From RGIG6291 sp964602275 (GTDB lineage: Bacteria; Bacillota; Clostridia; TANB77; UBA1234), in assembly GCA_964602275.1 (NCBI GenBank), contig CAZRQF010000003.1, positions 1 to 47,624 on the forward strand: 47,624 bases of DNA, given 5' to 3'. A program made the translations under genes and the position numbers. Every line of letters starts with the position of its first letter. The stretch's first letter is position 1. This document shows positions 26,538 to 34,992 of this stretch, one piece after another. The notes beneath the pieces are model-generated. The model made no database searches. It worked only from the letters and a program-made list of their open reading frames with translations, and was not told the DNA's origin.

Positions 26538-26630
26538 GACTATAATGGCGATAGAACATTTGGTGTGAACGATGCAATTTACTTGTTTTATCACACGATG
26601 TTTCTAGAAAGAACATCCAATATAATGTGA
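26538..26630 (+). pseudogene. Dockerin-like C-terminal gene remnant
   Basis: A 31-codon frame reads DYNGDRTFGVNDAIYLFYH then TMF and ends at TGA 26628-26630. This closely follows the D-x-N-G-D...V-x-D-A-I-x-L calcium-binding repeat of type I dockerin-like domains. It has no start codon with a ribosome binding site, and the body of the gene is missing. Probably the tail of a lost extracellular protein gene. Confidence 0.5.
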
Positions 26631-26646
26631 AGGAAGGTGAAAATGG

Positions 26647-27132
26647 ATGAATTTTATTGACGAAAATAAAATTATGCCGCAATATATAGACAGAACACTT
26701 GAAAACTTGTTATATATCGAAGAGAGCCAAGTCTCAAATTATGAGGTTACACAGTTAATAAATTCCTTTATTGGTCTTTTGATTTTGCCGAATGAAGAAC
26801 AATATGTTAAAATTGAAAATTCAGATCTTTCACCAGCAACTTTGTCGTATATTCAATGTAACACAACACTTTGCTTGGACAAAAATATGCAAAAAGAAGA
26901 TAAAAGTTTGCAAAATATTGTTCGACATTTGAGAAACAGTGTTTGTCATTTCAAAATTAAGTTTTGCGGAAGTAATGAAATTGAAGCGATAAGATTTCGT
27001 GACTTTAGCAAAGACAAAATAGCAAAAAAGTCCACAAAAAATTTTGAGGCAAAAATTGATGTGAATTCGTTAAGAAATTTTGTTATAGAATTTGGAAAAA
27101 GTATGCGTGATAAATATATCACTAAGAAATGA
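26647..27132 (+). CDS. HEPN family protein, pEK499_p136-like
   Basis: The 161-residue protein has a central helix with IVRHLRNSVCHFKIKF, where Arg96 and His101 match the HEPN R-x4-6-H catalytic motif. The style RHxRNSxxH resembles the pEK499_p136 HEPN group. The rest is helical and lacks other recognised domains. AGGAAGGTGA precedes the start. The next gene begins inside its 3' end, so both are probably on one transcript. Likely an RNase, toxin or defence component by family analogy; not proven here. Confidence 0.65.
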   Translation: MNFIDENKIMPQYIDRTLENLLYIEESQVSNYEVTQLINSFIGLLILPNEEQYVKIENSDLSPATLSYIQCNTTLCLDKNMQKEDKSLQNIVRHLRNSVCHFKIKFCGSNEIEAIRFRDFSKDKIAKKSTKNFEAKIDVNSLRNFVIEFGKSMRDKYITKK

Positions 27133-27490
27133 GGGGCTAAAACAATTTGAATTTTGTAAAGATGAAGCAAAACAGTTTTTACAGTTTTCAAAAAATTATA
27201 GTGCAGATGTATATTTAATGTACATGTATCCAATTACAGTAAATTTAATTTTTTCTTTTGAGTTATCATTAAAAGGATTATTAATATATAGCCAAACAAA
27301 AGGAAATATACATACGCATAAATTAAAAGAATTATATAATTATTTACCAACTAATATGCAAAATGAAATTAAAATGAAATATGAAGCTGGTGGCTATAAC
27401 TTGGATAACTTATTAACAGAGATAAACGACCAATTTTGTGAATGGCGATATGCTTTTGAAAAACCGGTTTCAATACCAATAAGTGGATAG
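27092..27490 (+). CDS. HEPN domain-containing protein, possibly frameshifted at the C terminus
   Basis: The protein reads FELSLKGLLIYSQ, then HTHKLKELYNYLP and FCEWRYAFEK, which is the layout of a common small HEPN family lacking the R-x4-6-H site. The exact start is uncertain: TTG at 27092 or GTG at 27107, both inside the preceding gene. The present stop is at 27490. A second frame continues with DIIQAGLEALK to a stop at 27525, which would be a natural family C terminus, so a one-base frameshift near 27486 is plausible. Function is unknown. It may act as a non-catalytic partner of its neighbours. Confidence 0.55.
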   Translation: MEKVCVINISLRNEGLKQFEFCKDEAKQFLQFSKNYSADVYLMYMYPITVNLIFSFELSLKGLLIYSQTKGNIHTHKLKELYNYLPTNMQNEIKMKYEAGGYNLDNLLTEINDQFCEWRYAFEKPVSIPISG

Positions 27491-27561
27491 ACATTATACA
27501 AGCTGGACTGGAAGCTTTAAAGTAAGTGAAGCGAAAATTTAAAAGGAGGGAATATTTTAAA

Positions 27562-27795
27562 ATGGATTATAACGAATTGTTGGCGGAAGCGTGCGCTCGT
27601 ATCGATAATCTTCCTGCAGGACAAGTTTTCTTTGTGAAAGATTTGTTTTATGGAACAGGTTGGAATGATCTTAAGCGTGGGGAAAAGTTATGTTTTGGAA
27701 AATATTTCAAAAAAGCTGTTCTGACCGGAATGATTTTAGGAGTTCAATTTATTGGCAAAGCGGATAATAATTCAGCTCAATATATGAAAGTTTAG
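27562..27795 (+). CDS. DUF1413 domain-containing protein
   Basis: The 77-residue product follows the DUF1413 pattern: LPAGQVFFVKDLFYGTGWNDL, then GEKLCFGKYFKKAV and a closing GKADNNSAQYMKV. Proteins of this family are small and often sit in accessory or plasmid regions. Their role is unknown. The start at 27562 has AAGGAGGG about eleven bases upstream; an in-frame ATG at 27526 lies before that site and is less likely. It is followed directly by the zinc-ribbon protein. Confidence 0.7.
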   Translation: MDYNELLAEACARIDNLPAGQVFFVKDLFYGTGWNDLKRGEKLCFGKYFKKAVLTGMILGVQFIGKADNNSAQYMKV

Positions 27796-27805
27796 GAGGA
27801 AAAAA

Positions 27806-28876
27806 ATGGAACAATTTATTTGTGAAAAGTGTGGAAGCACGATTTTAATAAGGCCGCGCGCTACTAGGGTTGTGTGTCCGTCTTGTGCATGTGAGTATCC
27901 TATGATAAATGATGTTAAAGGAGCTGTGCAAGTTGATAATACTACTTTTGTACAAGAATATCTTGCGTATGCTCGTCGTGCTAAGGAAAAAGAGGATTGG
28001 GAAGAAAGCGAAAAGTATTATAAAATGATTGAACAAAAAGATCCTGATAATATTGAAGCTATTTTTTATAGTGCTTATTGCAAAGCGAAATCGTCCTTGG
28101 ACGATGCAGATGTTTATAAAAGAGCTGCGAAATTTAAAGTTCTCCAAAATTGCATTTCTATGGTTGCTAAACATTACAAACAAGAGCGCAGAAATGAAAA
28201 CAAGCAGGCTATCCTTTCTATGGGAAAGGATTTGGGCGAGTTAGTATGTAGTGATTTCGTTTTTACTAACTGGCGAAACGGATATGGTGAAGTCGTAGAA
28301 ACAAATAAAAACGAAACACTTTCAATGTTTAAAGATATTTTGTATGCCTTTGAGGATACAGTGAATAATATAAAAAAAGTCGATAACCAGCCATTCTTAT
28401 ATAAAGCAGCAATTGATTGCTATACACAGATTGAGCCGACTGGGTGGTTTTATTTTTTGGAAGATTTGATTACTGAAGAGAAGGCGGGACTTAAAGCACT
28501 AAGACAAAAAGAACTTGATGCATACTGGTCTATTCCAGAGCTTGCAGAAGAAAAAAACGCGCTTTTAAAAGAACTTAAAGTTCTTGCTGAAAGGGTTAAA
28601 TGTTTGGAATCTGAAATTGATTCTTTGCCTGAGGTAAAAACAGTGTTACAGATAGCAGCAAAAATTGAAGCGTTGAAAAAGGAACAGTCTGAGCTTAATT
28701 TCTCACTTTTCACTAGAAAGAAAAAGAGAATGCTTCAAGAGCAAATAGATGCACTGGTATCTGGGGATTTGAAAGAAGCCGACGTAAATATGGCGACTGC
28801 ACTCGCCCCATATAAAGCAGAGATTGCTGCTGCTCAAGCAAGAAGTGTGGAAATTATGGCGAGGTTTATAGCTTAG
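27806..28876 (+). CDS. Zinc-ribbon, TPR-like and coiled-coil protein of unknown function
   Basis: The 356-residue protein begins with a zinc ribbon (Cys6, Cys9, Cys24, Cys27 in CEKCG and CPSCACEY). Residues about 50-85 look like a tetratricopeptide-type helical pair (ARRAKEKEDWEESEKYYKMI). The C-terminal 130 residues form a charged coiled coil (KNALLKELKVLAERV and following). No catalytic motif is seen. Use of CGT arginine codons and a GC content above that of neighbouring core genes suggest horizontal transfer. It lies between DUF1413 and a HEPN gene with tight spacing, so they may act together. Confidence 0.6.
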   Translation: MEQFICEKCGSTILIRPRATRVVCPSCACEYPMINDVKGAVQVDNTTFVQEYLAYARRAKEKEDWEESEKYYKMIEQKDPDNIEAIFYSAYCKAKSSLDDADVYKRAAKFKVLQNCISMVAKHYKQERRNENKQAILSMGKDLGELVCSDFVFTNWRNGYGEVVETNKNETLSMFKDILYAFEDTVNNIKKVDNQPFLYKAAIDCYTQIEPTGWFYFLEDLITEEKAGLKALRQKELDAYWSIPELAEEKNALLKELKVLAERVKCLESEIDSLPEVKTVLQIAAKIEALKKEQSELNFSLFTRKKKRMLQEQIDALVSGDLKEADVNMATALAPYKAEIAAAQARSVEIMARFIA

Positions 28877-28919
28877 AAAGGAACGATAAAAGATAGTTTT
28901 TACCAGGAAGGAGAGAATT

Positions 28920-29492
28920 ATGGCTGTATTTACTAATCGTAATCCGGATTGGATGAATTGGATTGCACCAGATCGATTTGATGACCATGATTTATTTCGT
29001 ATAGTTGTTTTTTTTGTCTTTCATTCACCGTGTCCTGAAATGTCATCTATGCGCAAAACGCTCGAAGAATATGGATGGTTTACACCGTGGAGAAAACCAT
29101 ACTATCTAAATCGTCAACTTCGTCAGGCCGCATCTAATTACGAACTGCTTTTTTCTGCCAAAGGCTATGATGAAATGGATGCGGCTTTGGAAAAAGCTGA
29201 TTTAAGAGAAGCTTTCCCTTCCGATTTTTCTCGTGAAAGAATATGTATCTATGATACTCAAAAAAATCAATTTTTGAGTGTGTTCTATCATATTAGAAAT
29301 GCATTCGCACATTGTCGTTTAAATATGATTGATGTCAACGGAGAGTGTGTATTTATCTTTGAAGATGTACAATCCAAAAAGAATACAGAACAGTTAAAAG
29401 TTTCAGCAAGAATGATTCTACGAAAAAGCACTTTGCTTAAATGGATTGATATAATTGAAAATGGAGAGCGTGAGTATAAAAAGTTGCATTAA
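28920..29492 (+). CDS. HEPN family protein with R-x4-H motif, pEK499_p136-like
   Basis: The 190-residue protein contains FYHIRNAFAHCRLN, where Arg126 and His131 give the HEPN R-x4-6-H signature in the form IRNAFAH, typical of the pEK499_p136 group. An N-terminal winged or helical region precedes it (LFRIVVFFVFHSP, then ASNYELLF). AGGAAGGAG lies just upstream. It closes the accessory run that began at 26.07 kb and is followed by a terminator. CGT arginine codons differ from the AGA style of core genes. Probably a ribonuclease or nucleic-acid-linked effector by family analogy. Confidence 0.65.
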   Translation: MAVFTNRNPDWMNWIAPDRFDDHDLFRIVVFFVFHSPCPEMSSMRKTLEEYGWFTPWRKPYYLNRQLRQAASNYELLFSAKGYDEMDAALEKADLREAFPSDFSRERICIYDTQKNQFLSVFYHIRNAFAHCRLNMIDVNGECVFIFEDVQSKKNTEQLKVSARMILRKSTLLKWIDIIENGEREYKKLH

Positions 29493-29508
29493 TTTAAATA
29501 AATAATCT

Positions 29509-29543
29509 AAAATCCCCCACTTGCAAATGCAACGGGGGATTTT
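29509..29543 (+). terminator. Terminator after HEPN cluster, first copy of a repeated element
   Basis: AAAATCCCCC pairs with GGGGGATTTT, enclosing an inner TTGC-AAAT-GCAA hairpin. The element and about 20 following bases recur at 30945-30998 after the next gene. Confidence 0.8.
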
Positions 29544-29606
29544 ACTAATTTTCCCTTCAAAATTTAATGATGAAAAAGTATTAAACACACAAAAAGTAAA
29601 AAATGA

Positions 29607-29636
29607 TTGACTAAACTTTATTTTTTAGGGTATAAT
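29607..29636 (+). promoter_or_regulatory. Promoter for the DUF4143 ATPase gene
   Basis: TTGACT at 29607-29612 and TATAAT at 29631-29636 have an 18-base spacer. A TGTGTCTGCACACA dyad lies at 29649-29662, near the expected transcript start, and could bind a regulator. Confidence 0.75.
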
Positions 29637-29686
29637 ATTAACAAAAAGTGTGTCTGCACACAAAAAAAGTAAATGGAGAGTGCGGG

Positions 29687-30940
29687 ATGAATATAGATAG
29701 AAATTTGTATTTAACAAAGTTAAAAAGTAAAAAAAATAACAAAATGATTAAAATTATTACAGGGTTAAGAAGAAGTGGAAAATCGTATTTATTAGACCCG
29801 ATATTTAAAAATTCCTTATTGGAAGATGGAGTAAAAGAAGATCATATCATAAAAGTCGATTTAGATTCTATTGAAAATAGAGAGCTAACAACAGATGGTT
29901 TAAAGTTATATGAATACATTATGGATAAAGTTAAAGATAATGATATGTATTATATTCTTCTTGATGAAATTCAAAAGGTAAAAGATTTTGAAAGTGTTTT
30001 AAATAGTTTTTTAAGAAAAAATAATTTAGATGTTTATGTGACAGGAAGTAATTCTAAATTTCTTTCTACAGATATTATTACAGAATTTAGAGGTAGAGGA
30101 GATGAAATTAGAGTTTATCCTCTTTCATATTCTGAATTTTATAATGCATATGAAGATAAAAAAAGAGCATTAAAAGATTATATGACTTATGGTGGAATGC
30201 CATATACATTGTATTTAAAAACAACAGAAGAGAAGAGTGCGTATTTAAATGATTTGTTTAAAAATACTTATTTAAATGATATTATTGAAAGAAATAAAAT
30301 TCAAAGAGAGGATATTTTAGATACAATTATTAATATGTTATCTTCTTCAATAGGCTCTTTAACAAATCCAAAAAAATTGTATGATACTTTTATAAGTAAC
30401 GGATATACAGATATAAATAGAAATACAATAAATTCATATATAAATTATTTGCAGGATGCATTTTTAATAAATAAAGCAGAAAGGTATGATATAAAAGGGA
30501 AAAAATATATTTCAACACCTTCTAAATATTATTTTACAGATATTGGTTTAAGAAATGCTAGATTAAATTTTAGGCAACAGGAAGAAGACCATTTAATGGA
30601 AAATATAATTTATAATGAATTGTTAGTTAGAGGATATAATGTTGATGTAGGGGTTGTTGAAAAATTTGAAAAAGATAGTACAGATAAAACAATTAGAAAA
30701 CAATTAGAAGTAGATTTTGTATGTAATCAAGCTAGCAAAAGATATTATATTCAATCAGCTTTTGCGGTTCCTAACAAGGAAAAGATGGAACAAGAGCAAA
30801 AATCTTTGGTGAATATAGATGATAGCTTCAAAAAAATAATTATTGTTAAAGATGATATAAATCTTTGGAGAAATGAAGAAGGAATTTTAATAATAAGTTT
30901 AGAAGAATTTTTGTTAACCAAGAATAGTTTGGATTTATAG
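29687..30940 (+). CDS. AAA ATPase with DUF4143 domain
   Basis: The 417-residue protein belongs to the AAA_14/DUF4143 group. Walker A is GLRRSGKSYLL near residue 30 and Walker B is YYILLDEIQ. A central TGSNSKFLS sensor and the YGGMPYTLYL stretch are family marks. The C-terminal part (LEVDFVCNQ, then YYIQSAF) resembles the DUF4143 nuclease-like region with acidic and Gln residues, though activity is not assured. Members are abundant in gut Firmicutes and their role is unsettled. The start at 29687 has GGAGAG upstream. The gene is a self-contained cassette with its own promoter and terminator, bounded by repeat copies. Confidence 0.85.
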   Translation: MNIDRNLYLTKLKSKKNNKMIKIITGLRRSGKSYLLDPIFKNSLLEDGVKEDHIIKVDLDSIENRELTTDGLKLYEYIMDKVKDNDMYYILLDEIQKVKDFESVLNSFLRKNNLDVYVTGSNSKFLSTDIITEFRGRGDEIRVYPLSYSEFYNAYEDKKRALKDYMTYGGMPYTLYLKTTEEKSAYLNDLFKNTYLNDIIERNKIQREDILDTIINMLSSSIGSLTNPKKLYDTFISNGYTDINRNTINSYINYLQDAFLINKAERYDIKGKKYISTPSKYYFTDIGLRNARLNFRQQEEDHLMENIIYNELLVRGYNVDVGVVEKFEKDSTDKTIRKQLEVDFVCNQASKRYYIQSAFAVPNKEKMEQEQKSLVNIDDSFKKIIIVKDDINLWRNEEGILIISLEEFLLTKNSLDL

Positions 30941-30944
30941 TTTT

Positions 30945-30998
30945 TTCCCCCTTGCAAATGCAAAGGGGGGATTTTACTAATCTTCCCCCTCAAAATAA
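30945..30998 (+). repeat. Second copy of the TTGCAAATGCAA terminator-like repeat
   Basis: CCCCC-TTGC-AAAT-GCAA-A-GGGGG forms the stem and loop, followed by ATTTTACTAATCTTCCCCCT and CAAAATA. It matches 29514-29562 with few changes and would serve as terminator for the ATPase gene. Confidence 0.7.
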
Positions 30999-31001
30999 CA
31001 A

Positions 31002-31030
31002 TTGCTATTTTCACTTGTTTAATATATACT
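31002..31030 (+). promoter_or_regulatory. Promoter for scpB-addB-addA
   Basis: TTGCTA at 31002-31007 and TATACT at 31025-31030 have a 17-base spacer, 40 bases before scpB. Confidence 0.65.
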
Positions 31031-31070
31031 TAACTAGTACATAGAAATAAGCTATAAAAGGAGCAATGTT

Positions 31071-31670
31071 ATGAATAAAGAAGAATTGGTACAGGCGATA
31101 GAAGCTTTATTATTTGTTAGTGGAAAGCCTGTTGATGTTAAAACTTTAGTGGAGGTTACTAAGTCTTCAAAGGAGGATGTTTTGGAGGCGGTAAAAGTGC
31201 TAAAACAGTTGCTAATAGATAGAAATAGTGGTATACAACTAATTGAGATTAACTCAGGGTATCAGCTTGCTACGCTTGAGAAGTTTTATCCTCAAATTTG
31301 TGAACTTATGGATAATAGGCCAAAGCCTTCGCTTTCGCAAGCGGCATTAGAGGTGCTTGCTATTATTGCGTATAATCCTAAGGTCACTAGAGCTGAAGTA
31401 GAGCGAATTAGAGGTGTTTCTTCTGATAGTGCGATGAATAAGCTTATAGAATATAATTTGATTGAGGAAGCGGGCAGAATGGATGCACCGGGTAGACCTG
31501 TGATGTATAAAACTACGGATGAGTTTTTAAGACTTTTTGGGTATTCTTCACTTTCAGATATGCCAGATTTGCCAAAACTAAAAAATGATGATGGCCAACT
31601 TGAAATAGATGTAGAAGATGCAAATGAACTTGAAGAAACGGAAAATGTAGAGAGTTTAGAACAGGAGTAG
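31071..31670 (+). CDS. scpB: Segregation and condensation protein B
   Basis: ScpB is the winged-helix subunit of the SMC-ScpA-ScpB condensin. The 199 residues begin with LVQAIEALLFVSGKPVDVKTL and include QAALEVLAIIAYNPKVTRAEVERIRG and GRPVMYKTTDEFLRLFG, the clear ScpB marks, with an acidic tail after the second winged helix. AAGGAGC precedes the start. The usual neighbour scpA is not in this window. Its place upstream is taken by the accessory region, which suggests that the island separated them or that scpA lies elsewhere. Confidence 0.93.
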   Translation: MNKEELVQAIEALLFVSGKPVDVKTLVEVTKSSKEDVLEAVKVLKQLLIDRNSGIQLIEINSGYQLATLEKFYPQICELMDNRPKPSLSQAALEVLAIIAYNPKVTRAEVERIRGVSSDSAMNKLIEYNLIEEAGRMDAPGRPVMYKTTDEFLRLFGYSSLSDMPDLPKLKNDDGQLEIDVEDANELEETENVESLEQE

Positions 31671-31673
31671 TGT

Positions 31674-34600
31674 ATGAATTTTATTGTTGGGCGTAGTGGT
31701 ACTGGCAAAACAAAGTTTTGCATGAATCAAATAAAAGAAGAGGTTTTAAAGGCTTGTGACAGGCCTTTAATTTATATTGTGCCGGAGCAGTATACTTTTG
31801 AAGCTGAAAAAGAGTTGATTGAGGTTTGTGGCAAAAGCGGTATTATGGATGTTCAAGTGTATTCTTTTAAAAGGCTTGCGTATAAGGTTTTAAATGAGTT
31901 AGGCTATGCTACTAATGTGATAGGAAAAGCTGGCAGAAATATATTGATATATTTTATTATGCTTAAGCTAGAAAAAAATCTTAGTGTTTTAAAGGGTGTT
32001 TCTAAAAATATAGGGCTTGTGGATACGGTATCTCAGCAGATTTCGGAGTTTAAAAGATATAATATTACACCAGAGCTTTTAAAAAGTATAGATGTGAAAA
32101 ATGAATATCTTACTTTAAAGCTTAAGGATTTGGCTTATATATATGAAGCGTATGAGGAATATATTAAAGATAAGTATATCGATATGAATGACGAACTTAC
32201 TGTAATGAAAGAGCTTTTGGATAAAAATACTTTTTTAAGTGGGTCTAAAATATGGATTGACGAGTTTGATGGTTTTACTCCGCAAGAGTTTGAAATTGTG
32301 AAAAAGCTAGAGAAGATTGCAGATGTCACAATTTCAATTATTGCAGACGAGTCGTCAGAGCTTTTTAAACTTAATAACGCTACTTTTAATAAGCTTTTAA
32401 AGGTGGCTAGTAGTAATGATGTTACTATGCTAAAAGAGTGCCATCGTTTTAATTCTAAAGAGCTTTTGCATTTGGAAAAAAATATTTTTAATTATCCATA
32501 TGCTGTTTATAACGAAAGTGTTAATGATATTGCTATATCTCTTGAAAGTAATTCATATTGCGAAGTTGAGAATATTGCATATACGATAAATGATTATGTG
32601 AAAAATAAAAATATGCGTTATGACAATATTGCCATTCTTTCTAAAGATGTTGCTGAATATGAAAAGTTGTTTAAAATGATATTTGCTCAATATGATATAC
32701 CTTTTTTTATTGATACTAAGCGTGAGCTATATTCGCAGCCACTTATGAGCCTTATTTTATCATTGTTTGATATTTTTATAAAAAGTTATTCATACGAAAG
32801 TATTTTTTCATATTTGAAAACGGGACTTGTTAATATAGACGATGTAAACGATATTGATATGCTAGAAAATTATGTTTTAAAGTGGGGCATATCGGGCAAA
32901 GCTTGGCTTCAGGAGTGGACTTTAGATGATGTTAATCTTGAAAAGATAAATATATTAAGAGAGCAAATTGTAACTCCAATAAAATGTTTTAAAGAGTCGC
33001 TTGAAACTAAAAAAACGGTTAAAGATATAATTATTTCGTTATATGATTTTTTGATTTCGATAGGCGTATATGAAAATATACAAAAGAAGATTTTTAAGTT
33101 AAAGCAAGCTGAAACAGTTACTTCTATTGATATAGCAAATCAATATACGCAAGTTTGGAATATTCTTATTAAAGTGTTTGACGAGATGGCGGATACCATT
33201 GGAGATGAGGCTGTTTCTTTTGAGAAGTTTAAAAATATATTTAAGCTTGCCATTTCAAATTATGATATGGGGCTTATACCATCTACGCAAGACCAGGTTA
33301 TAATTGGCGATATAGAGCGTACGAGAAATAATAATGTGAAAATTCTTTTTGTTATTGGCATGAATGACGGGAAGTTTCCAATGATACATTCTGATGAAGG
33401 TTTTATAAATGATTTTGAAAGGGATATGCTTTTAGATAGTGGCGTAGAAATTGCAAAGAATACTAAAGTTTTATTAGAGGAAGAAAATTTTAATTTGTAT
33501 AAGGCTTTTTGTGTTCCAAGCGATAAGATATATTTGTCTTGCCCGGTATCAACGCTTGAGGGTAAGGCTTTAAGAAAATCTTTTGTTTTAAATAATATTA
33601 AAAAGATTTTTCCAAATATAGTTGAAAAAGAAAATTTTTTGGCAGAAGAAGTGCTTAGAGTGTCTACACCGTCTGCTACATTTGAAAATTTGTTAAAGGA
33701 AATTAAAAAGTCTTCGGACGATAATGAGTTACCTAACTTTTGGAAAAATGTATATACTTGGTATAAGAATAACGAAAGTGAAAAACTAGAAAATGCTTTA
33801 AAGGCACTCGATTATGTAAATACTACTAATTTTATTTCAAAAGAGTCTGCAAATAAACTATACGGAAAAGATTTGAATTTAAGTGTATCTCGATTAGAGA
33901 GGTTTGCACAGTGTCCGTATTCATATTATTTGGAGTATGGTTTGAAAGCGAAAGATAGAAAAATATATAAACTTGAAACTCCAGATGTTGGTACTTTTTT
34001 GCATGAGATTATTGAAAAGTTTTCTAAGCATATGCTAGAGGAAAGCATTAGCTGGCGTGATGTAGAAAAAGAATACTGTGACGAGATAATAGAATCGTTA
34101 GTGGACGAATCACTTAGAAGTTTTAAACATAATTTGCTTAATTCGTCTGCTAAGCTTAAACAGTTGGGCGTTAGACTAAAAAGATTAGTTAAAAGAATGA
34201 TATGGATAATGGTGTCACAGATTAAATGTGGCGATTTTGAAGTTATCGGAAGTGAAGTAGCTTTTGGTAAAGATAAAGAAAACTCGGCAATTGAGATTGA
34301 ACTTACAGATGGCAAGAGAATGTTTTTAAACGGTAAGATAGATAGGCTAGACATGGCTAAAACGACTGATGGAGATTATTTGCGAATTGTAGATTATAAA
34401 TCTTCTACAAAGCAAATTAAGCTTTCAGATGTTTATTATGGCCTTCAATTACAGCTTATAACTTATATGGATGCAATTGCTAAAGGTGAGCTTATTCCGG
34501 GTGGCGTACTTTATTTAAAGTTAGATGACCCGCTTATAAAGTCGAATAAAGATTTGCCACAAGAAGAAGTGGAAAACCAAATAATGGATACTCTTAAGAT

Positions 34601-34961
34601 GAATGGACTAATTTTAAATGATAAAACTCTTATAAAAGCAATGGATAAAAATATGGGTACAAAGTCATCGGTGTTAAATTTGTCAGTTAAATCTGATGGA
34701 AGTTATTCTAAAATGCCGGTTGTAACAATTGAAGAGTTTGAAAAGATAAGAATGCATATAAGAAAGACTTTAAAAGATTTAGGCGAAGAGATTGCAAGCG
34801 GAGATATAAAAAATGAGCCGATAAAGAAAAAAGCGATAACTGCATGCGACTATTGCAAATATAAAATTATATGTCAGTTTGATAGAGAATTGGGCAATAA
34901 ATTTAAGTATGTTAATGAATTAAAAGATGGCGATGCATTGAAAAAACTTAAAGAAGATTAA
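31674..34961 (+). CDS. addB: AddAB helicase-nuclease, subunit AddB
   Basis: AddB works with AddA to resect double-strand breaks and recognise Chi. The 1095-residue protein has an N-terminal Walker A (GRSGTGKTKF, residues 6-15), a degenerate helicase body, and a C-terminal RecB-type nuclease domain (LNGKIDRLDM, then IVDYKSS). The iron-sulphur cysteines are present: one in FAQCPYSYY and three in ACDYCKYKIICQF with C-x2-C-x5-C spacing. The start lies three bases after the scpB stop, with CAGGAG inside scpB. Confidence 0.95.
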   Translation: MNFIVGRSGTGKTKFCMNQIKEEVLKACDRPLIYIVPEQYTFEAEKELIEVCGKSGIMDVQVYSFKRLAYKVLNELGYATNVIGKAGRNILIYFIMLKLEKNLSVLKGVSKNIGLVDTVSQQISEFKRYNITPELLKSIDVKNEYLTLKLKDLAYIYEAYEEYIKDKYIDMNDELTVMKELLDKNTFLSGSKIWIDEFDGFTPQEFEIVKKLEKIADVTISIIADESSELFKLNNATFNKLLKVASSNDVTMLKECHRFNSKELLHLEKNIFNYPYAVYNESVNDIAISLESNSYCEVENIAYTINDYVKNKNMRYDNIAILSKDVAEYEKLFKMIFAQYDIPFFIDTKRELYSQPLMSLILSLFDIFIKSYSYESIFSYLKTGLVNIDDVNDIDMLENYVLKWGISGKAWLQEWTLDDVNLEKINILREQIVTPIKCFKESLETKKTVKDIIISLYDFLISIGVYENIQKKIFKLKQAETVTSIDIANQYTQVWNILIKVFDEMADTIGDEAVSFEKFKNIFKLAISNYDMGLIPSTQDQVIIGDIERTRNNNVKILFVIGMNDGKFPMIHSDEGFINDFERDMLLDSGVEIAKNTKVLLEEENFNLYKAFCVPSDKIYLSCPVSTLEGKALRKSFVLNNIKKIFPNIVEKENFLAEEVLRVSTPSATFENLLKEIKKSSDDNELPNFWKNVYTWYKNNESEKLENALKALDYVNTTNFISKESANKLYGKDLNLSVSRLERFAQCPYSYYLEYGLKAKDRKIYKLETPDVGTFLHEIIEKFSKHMLEESISWRDVEKEYCDEIIESLVDESLRSFKHNLLNSSAKLKQLGVRLKRLVKRMIWIMVSQIKCGDFEVIGSEVAFGKDKENSAIEIELTDGKRMFLNGKIDRLDMAKTTDGDYLRIVDYKSSTKQIKLSDVYYGLQLQLITYMDAIAKGELIPGGVLYLKLDDPLIKSNKDLPQEEVENQIMDTLKMNGLILNDKTLIKAMDKNMGTKSSVLNLSVKSDGSYSKMPVVTIEEFEKIRMHIRKTLKDLGEEIASGDIKNEPIKKKAITACDYCKYKIICQFDRELGNKFKYVNELKDGDALKKLKED

Positions 34962-34992
34962 AACTTATATAAAAAGCAGGTGATATTTTAAA

